Origin: Baffinella frigidus
Lineage: Eukaryota > Cryptophyceae > Cryptomonadales > Baffinellaceae
Direction of reading: 5' to 3'
Assembly (NCBI GenBank): GCA_026770585.1
Contig: MU647657.1
Location: 25,014-40,401, forward strand
Length of the DNA: 15,388 nucleotides
Below, in pieces: positions 1-5,756 of this stretch. Both the position numbers and the translations under genes were made by a program. The notes below the pieces were generated by a model. That model ran no database searches and had not been told where the DNA came from. It saw nothing but the letters and a program-made list of their open reading frames with translations. The number at the start of each line of letters is the position of its first letter. Position 1 is the stretch's first letter.

Positions 1-8
1 AGTGTCCA

Positions 9-40
9 TAGGGTGGATATTCACCCTTACTCGCCCTGGG
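9..40. repeat. Fragment of B-family element
   Basis: The stretch GGGTGGATATTCACCC followed by TTACTCGCCCTGG closely matches 789-816 inside the B-family element described below (GGGTGAATACTCACCC, AACTCGCCCTAGG). Only an internal piece is present and the element is cut by the window edge. Confidence 0.45.
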
Positions 41-60
41 GGCACGTGGTCTCAACACCC

Positions 61-115
61 GATTCGGCAGCCTTCGCTGCTTCCGTGCTTGCCGCCCACA
101 CTGCGGCGATGGTAT
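61..115 (+). repeat. Ala-rich coding-like repeat unit, copy 1
   Basis: One of three copies (61-115, 195-247, 591-643) of a ~53-bp unit starting GATTCGGCAGCCTTCGCTGC. In one frame each copy stays open: DSAAFAASVLAAHTAAMV here, DSAAFAASVLADHAEAMV in copy 2 and ESAAFAVSVLAAHAAAMV in copy 3. Many differences are silent or conservative, so it may descend from a coding exon. I do not recognise the peptide. Unit ends (GATGGTACGCCTCAGC) also recur at 454-476 and 753-770. Confidence 0.5.
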
Positions 116-120
116 GCCGA

Positions 121-182
121 AGAGGGAGAGAGAGAGGGAGGGAGAGAGAGGGAGGGAGGGAGAGAGAGAGAGAGAGAGAGAG
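121..182. repeat. (GA)n / (GGGA)n microsatellite
   Basis: Pure purine tract of GAGA and GGGA units between copies 1 and 2 of the Ala-rich repeat. It produces spurious Arg/Glu/Gly-rich open frames on the top strand and Ser/Leu/Pro frames on the bottom strand. Confidence 0.9.
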
Positions 183-194
183 GCCAGGGTGCAA

Positions 195-247
195 GATTCG
201 GCAGCCTTCGCTGCTTCCGTGTTGGCTGATCACGCTGAGGCGATGGT
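195..247 (+). repeat. Ala-rich coding-like repeat unit, copy 2
   Basis: Second copy of the 61-115 unit, frame DSAAFAASVLADHAEAMV. It is interrupted at GATGGT by the inverted-repeat element at 246-374, after which the unit's continuation TACGCCTCAGC resumes. Confidence 0.5.
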
Positions 248-374
248 GCCACGCCAGAGGGATCGAAACATCCACTTTGGGCATCTTTCAAGGGAATCCT
301 TGATTCTTAAGTCAACCCAGTCTGATCTTACGTGGATAAGGTGTCGGTTTCCCTCAATCATTATGGCGTGGTAC
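246..374. mobile_element. MITE-like element, family H, copy 1
   Basis: Terminal inverted repeats: CCACGCCAGAGGGATCGAAA on the left pairs with TTTCCCTCAATCATTATGGCGTGG on the right, allowing a few mismatches. It sits in copy 2 of the Ala-rich repeat (GATGGT on the left, TACGCC on the right; intact copies read GATGGTACGCC). A relative in the opposite orientation lies at 10098-10189. No coding capacity. Confidence 0.6.
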
Positions 375-394
375 GCCTCAGCTATAGCTATACT

Positions 395-524
395 CCCACA
401 CCAAAAAGGCACAACCTAGCACACGCGCCCTAGCTTGCCGGCGGCAATACAGCGGCTATGGTAAGCCTCAGCTATGCGTCCAGGATAGAGCGCGTGTTAT
501 ACGTTGTGTCTTTTTGGTGTGGGG
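395..524. mobile_element. MITE-like element, family L
   Basis: Long terminal inverted repeat of ~35 bp: CCCACACCAAAAAGGCACAA at the left end against TTGTGTCTTTTTGGTGTGGG at the right, continuing inward with ACACGCGC / GCGCGTGT. A solo right half recurs at 949-995. Confidence 0.65.
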
Positions 525-590
525 TGTAGGGTGTAGGGGAATAGGGTTGATGTGAGGTGTGTAGGGGTATACGGTTCATGTGAGGTGACA
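525..590. repeat. G-rich telomere-like repeat
   Basis: Degenerate units of GTGTAGGG and TAGGGTTGATGTGAGG on the top strand, the opposite orientation to almost every other telomere-like array in the window. Confidence 0.6.
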
Positions 591-643
591 GAGTCGGCAG
601 CGTTCGCTGTTTCCGTTTTGGCCGCCCACGCTGCGGCTATGGT
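591..643 (+). repeat. Ala-rich coding-like repeat unit, copy 3
   Basis: Third copy of the 61-115 unit, open frame ESAAFAVSVLAAHAAAMV, running directly into a B-family element. A truncated fourth piece (GACAGATTTGGCAGCTGATGG) lies at 738-758. Confidence 0.45.
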
Positions 644-654
644 ACTTCTCAGCT

Positions 655-922
655 ATCCCTTAAGTGGCCATTAGGCTTATACTCCCTACCGTAGGGCCCT
701 GGGACCTGCCTAGGACCTCTTTGGGGTCAATTTTGGTGACAGATTTGGCAGCTGATGGTACGCTTCAGCTAACCCTTAAGTGCCCATCGGGTGAATACTC
801 ACCCTAACTCGCCCTAGGCAGATCCTAGGACCCTACCGTAGGGTGTATGGGCCTACTTAACTCGCCCTAGGCAGGTCCTAGGACCCTACCATAGGGTGTA
901 TGGGCCTACTGGGTACTTAAGG
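655..922. mobile_element. B-family inverted-repeat elements, a truncated and a complete copy
   Basis: A left part (655-737: ATCCCTTAAGTGGCC, then CTACCGTAGGGCCCTGGGAC) is followed by a fuller copy at 773-922 with ends CCCTTAAGTGCCC and GGGTACTTAAGGGG. The second copy holds an internal direct duplication of ~53 bp (AACTCGCCCTAGGCAG... to ...GGGCCTACTT, two units at 805-911). Interior core motif is CCTAGG/CCTACCGTAGGG. No open frame of note. Confidence 0.65.
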
Positions 923-948
923 GGTGGATACATCCTGATTTCTTGCCG

Positions 949-995
949 CCTGCAGGCTAGGGCGCGTGTTTTAGGGTGTGTCTTTTTGGTGTGGG
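949..995. repeat. Solo half of family L element
   Basis: CTAGGGCGCGTGTTTTAGGG followed by GTGTCTTTTTGGTGTGGGG matches the right arm of the element at 395-524. No left arm is seen. Confidence 0.5.
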
Positions 996-1070
996 GTTCA
1001 GGGTGGAGGGTGGAGGGTTTTAGGGTTGATGTAGGGTTTTAGGGTGTAGGGTGTAGGGGTTTAGTGTTGA
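996..1070. repeat. G-rich telomere-like repeat ending at an orientation switch
   Basis: Units of GGAGGGTTTTAGGG and TAGGGTGTAGGGTG on the top strand. At about 1070 the orientation flips and everything downstream to 1380 is C-rich (ACCCGAAACCC), a head-to-head arrangement. Confidence 0.65.
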
Positions 1071-1383
1071 TGACCCGAAGCCCGAAACCCGAAACAAGAA
1101 ACCCGAAACCCGAAGCCGACACACTAAACATGAAACCCTAAACCTTAAACCTTAAACCCGAAACATGAAACCCTGAGCCCTTAGCCCAAAACCTTGAACC
1201 TGAAACCCTAAGCCTAAACCCCGAACCCCGAACCCCGAACCCCAAACCCCAAACCCCAAACCCCAAACCCCAAACCCCAAACCCGAACCCAGATACACGA
1301 AATCAGATACCCGAACCCAGATACCCGAAACCCTAAACCCTAAACCCTAAACCCCAAACCCTAAACCCCAAATCCGAAAACAG
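1071..1383. repeat. C-rich telomere-like array, probable intron upstream of the first IBP exon
   Basis: Degenerate 7-mers CCCGAAA, CCCTAAA, CCCCAAA with a short AGATACCCGAA subset, ending AAAACAG at 1383, which fits the acceptor of the first recognised ice-binding exon. Presumably intronic, but the donor and any earlier exon were not found. Confidence 0.6.
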
Positions 1384-1427
1384 GTCCCGCGAGCGGACGG
1401 GCACGCGATGGCGATCGAGATGGGAGG
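1384..1427 (+). CDS. IBP exon 1 (first visible)
   Basis: Preceded by AAAACAG and followed by donor GTAGCC. Frame gives VPRADGHAMAIEMG plus two bases (GG) completed by G of exon 2, so the join reads EMGG-VTFTPG, which fits the family. Weakest similarity of the set because the block is short. Confidence 0.6.
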
Positions 1428-4400
1428 GTAGCCCCCTCGCCCTACACCCTACATCCTACATCCTACACCCTACACCCTACACCCTACACCCTACACCCTA
1501 CACCCTACTCCCTACACCCTACGCCCTACACCCTACACCCTACTCCCTGCTCCCTACACCCCACACCCTACACCCTACACCCTACACCCTACACCCTGCA
1601 CCCTAAATCCTGCACCCTAAACCCTGCACCCTGAACCCTACACCCTACACCCTGAACCCTAAACCCTCAAACCTAAACCCTCAAACCTAAACCCTAAACC
1701 CTAAACCTCTAACCCCCTAACCCCTAATACCCCAAACCCGAAACCAGGGTGACCTTCACGCCGGGTACCTACCGTTCCGGCAGGTTTCACCCAAACCCCT
1801 CAACCCTCCCTCAACCCTCAACCATAAACCATAAACTCTAAACCATAAACCATAAACCATAAACCCTAAACCACAAACCATAAACTCCAAACCCTAAACC
1901 CTAAACCCTAAGCCCTAAGCCCTAAGCCCTAAGCCCTAAACCCCAAACCCCAAACCCTGAACCCCAAACCCCAAACCCTAAACCCTAACCCGCAGTGCGA
2001 TCAACCTCGCGGGGGGCAAAGTGACGCTCGAATAAGCCCTAAACCCTAAGCCCTAAACTAAGCCCTAAACCCTAAGCCCTGGACCCTGAGCCCTACTAAA
2101 CCCTAAGCCCTAAACCCGAAACCCCAAACCCCAAACCCCAAACCGCAGCGCGATCAACTTTGCGGCGGGCAAAGTGACGCTCGACTAAGCCCTAAACTAT
2201 GAGCCCTTAACTAAGCCCTAAACCCTAAGTCCTACTAAGCCCTAAACCCTTAGCCCTAACCCCTAAACCGTGCACCCTCAACCGCAGCGCGATCAACCTC
2301 GCGGCTGGGACAGTGACGCTCGACGGGCGCGACGAAGCAAACCCCGTCTTCATCTTCCAAGCCGTTAGCACCCTGGTCTCGCCCCTGAACCCTACACCCG
2401 CATCCCTACCACTCAGCGGACTCCGAAGGGATGTTTCCATAGCCCCTCAAGTGGCGAGTAGGCCCATACGCCCTACCGTAGGGCCCTAGGACCTGCCTAG
2501 GACCTCTTGGCGGTCGATTTTGACCGCCTCGCCACTTGAGGGATAACCCGACACCCTCTGCTTCGTCTTCTTTATTACTCTCGATGCAGGTCCTAGGTTC
2601 GCTCTTACGCCTTGGGTTGAGTGATGCGTCTTTCTCTTCCACGCGGGCAGCACCCTGGTACAACCCTCAAGTGACCAGTAGCCAATACGCTCCTACACGC
2701 TCCTACCGTAGGGGAAACGTAGGAGCCTAGGACCTATGGAGGGTCAGATATGACCCCCTGGCCACTTCAGGTATATCCCGAAACCCACATCCCAAATCCA
2801 CTGCTAGCAGTGGATGATTTTGCTGAAGTCAACCCATACAACCCGTCAACTTCACGGCTGGAAACGTGACGCTCGGCCGTCATTTTTCCTTGAACCTGGG
2901 ACCCTACGATGACCACTTAGCAGGCACTGGTGACTTTCGGGAATCGGCCCCGTGACGCTCGGCCGTCATTTTTCCAGCCGCGTTCAGGGTCTAGGGTTTG
3001 GGATTGGGGGTGCAGGGGTTGGGGGCTTGGGGTTCTCGCCGCAACGAAGCGAACCCTGTGTTGCTCTTCCAAGCTACAAACTACTAGAGTAAACCAGAGG
3101 ATTCCGGAATTGCACCCTGGTTTCCGCCCCCCCCTAAACCTTGACCGAAACCCGAATCCCGAATCCCCACACCCCAAACCCCAAACCCCAAATTCTTAAC
3201 CCTGAACCCTGAACCCTGAACCCTACGCCCCAAACCCTAAACCCCAATCCCCAAACCCCAAACCAGGTGACTGCAGCGGGCACAACATTCATCCTGAAAA
3301 ACGGGGCGAAAGCCGAGAACGTGTTGTGGGCGCTCGGTACCACCCTATACCGCAAACCCTGGACCCCTAAACCCTGAAGCCTGAAGCCTCCTGAACCATC
3401 CTGAACCATCCTGAACCCTCCTGAACCCTCCTGAACCATAACCCCGAACCCCTACACCAGGCACTGCGGCGACTCTGGGGGCGAACAGTGTCCTGCCAGG
3501 TTCGGCCCCAAGCCCTGAACCCTACACACTCAACACCAAACACTCAACAGCAATCACTAAACGCTAAACACTGAACACTACACCCAAAACACTAAACACT
3601 AAACACTAAACACTAAACGCTAAACACTGAACACTAAACAGTAAAAAAGTAAAACCCCTAAACACTAAACACTCAACAGTAATCACTAAACACTAAACAC
3701 TACACCCAAAACACTAAACACTCAACACTCAACACTCAACACTCAACACTCAACACTCAACACTGAACACTAAACACTAAACACTAAACACTACACCCAA
3801 AAGACTCAACACTCAACACTAAATACTAAACTCTAAACACTGCACCCAAAACACTAGACACTAAACACTAGACACTAAACACTAAACACTTAACACTAAA
3901 CCCCAAACACTAAACACCAAACCCCAAACCAGGCTCGATTCTCGCAGGGTCCGCCATCACCGTTGGAACCAAGTCTGTCCCGAACCCCGAAACCCCAAAC
4001 CCCAAACCCCAAACCCCAAACCCCAAACCCCAAACCCCAAACCCCAAACCCTAAACCCCAAACCCTGAACCCTGAACCCTGAACCATAAATTCTGAACCA
4101 TAAACCCGAAACCCTCAAACCTCAACCTTGAACCTGCAACCCTACATCCTGAAACCTACACCCCCAGACCCACACCCTCAAGCCTGAACCCCAAACCCTA
4201 AGCCCTAAGCGTGCATACAAACGGAAGCCTACATCCTAAACTCGAAACCCGAAACCTGAACCCCAAACCCCACACCCCAAACCCCACACCCCACACCCCA
4301 AACCCCACTCCCTATACCAGCTCGTTGCACGCACGCACTGCTGAGGCGACACTGTGAGCTTACAGGGGTACCTCGCTCATAAGAAAATGCAACCCCCCTA

Positions 4401-5224
4401 GGGCCACCATGGGGCCCTAGGCACAGGCCTACTGTAGGGTCCTAGGGGAAGGCGGTTTCTCATGAGCGAGGTTCCCCTGTAACCCCTGACTGCTGATAAA
4501 GGCTACAATACTAATAAAGAGAGCAATGGCTCCAACGGCATCCCGAGGCGGGTTCATCCTATCCTCGGTCCTCACACTGACCCCCAATCCGCAACGCAGG
4601 GCGGAGCTACTCGGGTGCGCGCTCGCGCGAACGGTCGCCAGTTCGTTGAAAGCACGCACTGCTCAGGCGGCCACGTGCGCTAATCCGAGGACGTGTTTAA
4701 TCGAAAAGAAAAGGGACCCCTATGTATTCATAGGAGTTGGACGAAAGTTAATTAGGTCCCTAACTAAATTTGATTAGGGCCAGAATCCGGTTTGATAGGC
4801 CGTTTTCTATTGAATTAAACATGTTCCCGGATGAGAGCCTAAACCCTGAACCCGAATGCGCAACGTAGGGCGCAGCTGCTCGGGTGCGCGCTCGCGCAAA
4901 CCGCGATCACCTTCGCGAGCGCGGTTAACCCCAAACCCCAAACCATAAACCATAAACCATAAACCCCATACCCTAAACCACAAACCATAAACCATAAACC
5001 ATAAACCATAAACCATAAACCATAAACCATAAACCATAAACCCTAAACCCTAAACCCTAAACCCTAAAGCACTAACTTCAAACCCCAAACCCTAAATCCC
5101 AAACCCTGACATTGCTAGCCCCAAACCCCAAACCCCAAACCCCCAAACCCCAAACCCCAAACCCCAAACCCCAAACCCCAAACCCCAAACCCTCAACCAG
5201 GGATCCGTCTCTCTCCCGCAATAA
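1384..5224 (+). CDS. DUF3494 ice-binding protein (C-terminal portion), eight exons
   Basis: Proteins of this family adsorb to ice and restrict its growth or recrystallisation. They are often secreted and fold as a beta-solenoid beside a long helix. Joining exons 1384-1427, 1748-1783, 2288-2375, 3267-3336, 3461-3499, 3933-3976, 4876-4923 and 5201-5224 gives 393 nt, about 130 residues plus TAA. Recognisable family blocks in order are MGG, VTFTPGTYRSG, AINLAAGTVTLDG, NPVFIFQAVSTL, KNGAKAENVLWALG, AATLGANSVLPG, SILAGSAITVGTKS and GCALAQTAITFASA. Every intron starts GT and ends AG, and phases agree across junctions. The one weak junction is exon 6 to 7, where only an internal AG keeps frame, at the cost of one residue against the usual spacing. 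The N-terminal part and signal peptide are not visible: either upstream of the window or lost. Introns are telomere-like satellite carrying broken exon copies and MITEs, so it may be an expressed gene or a decaying member of a multigene family. Family assignment is strong; functionality is uncertain. Confidence 0.88.
1428..1747 (+). repeat. IBP intron 1: CCCTACA/CCCTAAA satellite
   Basis: Starts GTAGCCCCCTCGCCCTACACC and ends AAACCAG. The body is ~300 bp of CCCTACA units drifting to CCCTGAA, CCCTAAA and CCCCAAA. No pyrimidine tract distinct from the repeat. Confidence 0.75.
1748..1783 (+). CDS. IBP exon 2
   Basis: G then GTG ACC TTC, encoding VTFTPGTYRSG, the conserved PGxYrsG block of DUF3494. 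Ends GGC AG before donor GTTTCACCC. The AG is completed by C of exon 3 to Ser. Confidence 0.85.
1996..2031 (+). pseudogene. Truncated copy of IBP exon 3 (copy a)
   Basis: After CCGCAG the frame gives (S)AINLAGGKVTLE and then TAA as satellite resumes right after GTGACGCTCGA. Same acceptor and phase as the full exon at 2288, but without the DGRDEANPVFIFQ half or a donor GT. Confidence 0.75.
2149..2185 (+). pseudogene. Truncated copy of IBP exon 3 (copy b)
   Basis: After ACCGCAG it encodes (S)AINFAAGKVTLD followed by TAA in satellite. The break falls at the same point (GACGCTCGA) as in copy a, so the two share one truncation event followed by duplication. Confidence 0.75.
2288..2375 (+). CDS. 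IBP exon 3 (complete copy)
   Basis: Encodes (S)AINLAAGTVTLDG and then DEANPVFIFQAVSTL, the TLDg...nPvFiFQ.gStL core of DUF3494. Ends ACC CTG at a codon boundary before donor GTCTCG. Acceptor is ACCGCAG. Confidence 0.88.
2444..2543. mobile_element. B-family element, copy 3
   Basis: Ends CCTCAAGTGGCGAGTAGG and CGCCACTTGAGG form an inverted repeat. Interior has CTACCGTAGGGCCCTAGGAC and a small hairpin GGCGGTCGATTTTGACCGCC at 2511-2530. Lies within IBP intron 3. Confidence 0.75.
2628..2657 (+). pseudogene. 3' part of an IBP exon-3 copy (copy c)
   Basis: Encodes VFLFHAGSTL, ending CTG before GTACAACC, the same codon boundary and a GT donor as the complete exon (VFIFQAVSTL). The 5' half is absent, so it lacks an evident acceptor in phase. 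Confidence 0.65.
2662..2774. mobile_element. B-family element, copy 4
   Basis: Ends ACCCTCAAGTGACCAGTAG and CTGGCCACTTCAGGT form an imperfect inverted repeat. Interior has CTACCGTAGGGGAAACGTAG and a hairpin GGGTCAGATATGACCC. Confidence 0.6.
2845..2880 (+). pseudogene. 5' part of an IBP exon-3 copy (copy d)
   Basis: Frame VNFTAGNVTLG corresponds to AINLAAGTVTLDG of the complete exon. No AG acceptor directly precedes it. The string CGTGACGCTCGGCCGTCATTTTTCC at 2865-2889 recurs at 2951-2975, bracketing ~60 bp that include GACCACTTAGCAGGCACTGG. Confidence 0.6.
3037..3080 (+). pseudogene. Middle/3' part of an IBP exon-3 copy (copy e)
   Basis: Encodes RRNEANPVLLFQATNY then TAG, aligning with GRDEANPVFIFQAVSTL. 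The acceptor side is replaced by G-rich sequence and the donor is lost. Confidence 0.65.
3267..3336 (+). CDS. IBP exon 4
   Basis: In-frame from AG at 3265-3266: VTAAGTTFILKNGAKAEN then VLWALG, matching the family's TaA.s.fiLknGAkaenVlWalGt. Phase 0 at its start matches exon 3 (STL-VTAA). Ends with a lone G before donor GTACCACCC. Confidence 0.9.
3337..3460 (+). repeat. IBP intron 4: CCCTGAA satellite
   Basis: Starts GTACCACCCTATACC and ends CTACACCAG. Body of CCCTGAAG and CCATCCTGAA units. 124 bp. Confidence 0.75.
3461..3499 (+). CDS. IBP exon 5
   Basis: GC completes the Gly begun in exon 4, then TAATLGANSVLPG, equivalent to the family's atLGanSvl.G. Ends CCA G before donor GTTCGGCCCC. Confidence 0.88.
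3500..3932 (+). repeat. IBP intron 5: AACACTA-type satellite
   Basis: Starts GTTCGGCCCC and ends CAAACCAG. Between about 3530 and 3900 the unit is AACACTA/AACACTC rather than CCCTAAA, with an internal higher-order repeat (CACTAAACACTACACCCAAA recurs near 3570, 3695, 3780 and 3840). Confidence 0.75.
3933..3976 (+). CDS. IBP exon 6
   Basis: GC completes Gly with the last base of exon 5, then SILAGSAITVGTKS, the conserved GsILAgtaIt.GtkS block. Donor GTCCCG follows TCT at phase 0. Confidence 0.88.
4321..4356 (+). pseudogene. Exon-7-like fragment of IBP (copy a)
   Basis: Follows acceptor-like TATACCAG. One frame reads SLHARTAEATL then TGA. The DNA matches 4641-4676 (TCGTTGAAAGCACGCACTGC) with few changes. 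It ends just before an A-family insertion. Confidence 0.5.
4361..4481. mobile_element. A-family MITE, copy 1
   Basis: TA-flanked element with terminal inverted repeats TACAGGGGTACCTCGCTCAT and (mutated) ATGAGCGAGGTTCCCCTGTA. Interior contains two CCTAGG sites and CTACTGTAGGG. CAGGGG ends and TA duplications are typical of Tc1/mariner-type non-autonomous elements. Confidence 0.85.
4600..4680 (+). pseudogene. Exon-7-like copy of IBP (copy b), cut by a MITE
   Basis: After CAACGCAG the frame AELLGCALARTVASSLKAR then TAQAATCA aligns with exon 7 (AQLLGCALAQTAITFASA). The copy runs into the E-family element that begins at 4683 and has no donor of its own. Confidence 0.65.
4683..4832. mobile_element. 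E-family MITE, copy 1
   Basis: Inverted ends ATCCGAGGACGTGTTTAATC and TTAAACATGTTCCCGGAT. Internal motifs CATAGGAGTTGGACGAAAGT and TTAGGTCCCTAACTAAATTT recur at 11868-11955. Confidence 0.75.
4876..4923 (+). CDS. IBP exon 7
   Basis: LLGCALAQTAITFASA, the conserved hGcALAqtaiTf block near the family's C-terminus. In frame with exon 6 if AG at 4874-4875 is used. The alternative AG at 4867-4868 would add AQ but does not match the phase of exon 6. Donor GTTAACCCC follows GCG. Confidence 0.75.
4924..5200 (+). repeat. IBP intron 7: CCATAAA then CCCCAAA satellite
   Basis: Starts GTTAACCCC, ends CTCAACCAG. A homogeneous (CCATAAA)n block at about 4942-5040 is followed by CCCTAAA and then CCCCAAA to 5190. 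Bottom-strand translation gives repetitive YGLWFMV and GFGVWGL peptides of no significance. Confidence 0.8.
5201..5224 (+). CDS. IBP exon 8 with stop codon
   Basis: GGA TCC GTC TCT CTC CCG CAA TAA gives GSVSLPQ-stop, joining exon 7 as TFASA-GSVSLPQ. Phase 0 on both sides. A short polar tail is usual for the family's C-terminus. Confidence 0.65.
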   Translation, partial: GSVSLPQ

Positions 5225-5434
5225 GGAGGATCAGAGACCGAGGAGAACGAGAGATGACCGCTTAGCAGGCACCGGTGACTTTCGGTGACTTTCGGGAATT
5301 GGCCCAAAGATGATTCTCGCCCGGAAAGCCGGGGGGGGCAACGGTGGCTGCTCTGTGGGAGAGATGAGAGGGAAGAGGGGTCGGGATGTAGATAGCAGTG
5401 TGCAAATGGGATAGGGTGTCGGCGTGACGCACGT
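5225..5434. other. 3' flank of IBP gene
   Basis: No gene seen. Contains GACCGCTTAGCAGGCACCGG with a duplicated GTGACTTTCGG at 5253-5298, matching 2911-2946 in intron 3, so this is a dispersed repeat. A G-run lies at 5330-5338. Confidence 0.5.
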
Positions 5435-5756
5435 ATCCCTTAAGTGGCGGACGGGCGATTAATCGCCCTAACTCGCCCCAGGCAGGTCCTAGGGCCCTAC
5501 CGTAGGGCGTATGAACCTACAGGGGTACCTCGCTCATAAGAAACCGCCCCCTCCCTAGGACCACCATAGGGCCCTAGATAGGCCTACTGTAGGGTCCTAG
5601 GGGTGGGGGTTTCTTATGAGCGAGGTACCCCTGTACTCGCCACGGTCGTAGGGCCAGGTCGTAGGGCCCTACCGTAGGGCGTAGGAACCTACTCGTCCTA
5701 GGCAGGTCCTAGGGCCCTACCGTAGGGCGTATGAACCTACTCGCCACTTAAGGGAT
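5435..5756. mobile_element. B-family element, copy 5, with a nested A-family insertion
   Basis: Perfect ends GTATCCCTTAAGTGGCG (from 5433) and CGCCACTTAAGGGATAC (to 5758). The interior module CTAGGGCCCTACCGTAGGGC with flanking GAACCTACTCG is repeated about three times, and the first repeat is split at TA by the A-family element 5518-5635. Confidence 0.85.
5518..5635. mobile_element. A-family MITE, copy 2 (nested)
   Basis: TACAGGGGTACCTCGCTCAT at the left and ATGAGCGAGGTACCCCTGTA at the right are perfect inverted repeats. The B-element target reads GAACCTACTCGCCAC at 5733-5747; here it reads GAACC-TA-element-TA-CTCGCCAC, a clean TA target-site duplication. Confidence 0.93.

Larger units (their letters stand above)
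1784..2287 (+). repeat. IBP intron 2: telomere-like satellite with two dead exon-3 copies
   Basis: Starts GTTTCACCCAAACCC, ends CAACCGCAG. Contains CCATAAA, CCCTAAA, CCCTAAG and CCCCAAA units and the truncated exon-3 copies at 1996-2031 and 2149-2185. The array repeated between copies (AAGCCCTAAACCCTAAG) suggests tandem duplication of acceptor plus exon start. Confidence 0.75.
2376..3266 (+). repeat. IBP intron 3: mosaic intron
   Basis: Starts GTCTCGCCCCTGAACCC and ends CAAACCAG. At 891 bp it is one of the two longest introns of this gene. It carries two B-family elements (2444-2543, 2662-2774), three partial copies of exon 3, a duplicated 25-bp string and, from 3127, CCCGAAT/CCCTGAA/CCCCAAA satellite. 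Confidence 0.7.
3977..4875 (+). repeat. IBP intron 6: satellite, two broken terminal-exon copies and two MITEs
   Basis: Starts GTCCCGAACCCC, ends GGGCGCAG. CCCCAAA units run to about 4070, then mixed CCCTGAA, CATAAAC and CCCCACA units to 4318. Holds exon-7-like copies at 4321-4356 and 4600-4680, an A-family element at 4361-4481 and an E-family element at 4683-4832. Confidence 0.6.

Noticed and set aside
2-303. Arg/Glu/Gly-rich frames on the top strand and Ser/Leu/Pro frames on the bottom strand
   Set aside because: Product of the GA microsatellite; all frames stay open because of composition.
1071-5200. Real chromosome end (telomere)
   Set aside because: Units are heterogeneous, interrupted by conserved in-phase exons and flanked by GT/AG, so they are internal telomere-like repeats rather than a terminus.
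3896-5307. Bottom-strand frames rich in GFGVWGL and YGLWFMV
   Set aside because: Direct translations of CCCCAAA and CCATAAA arrays; they overlap the well-supported exons on the top strand.
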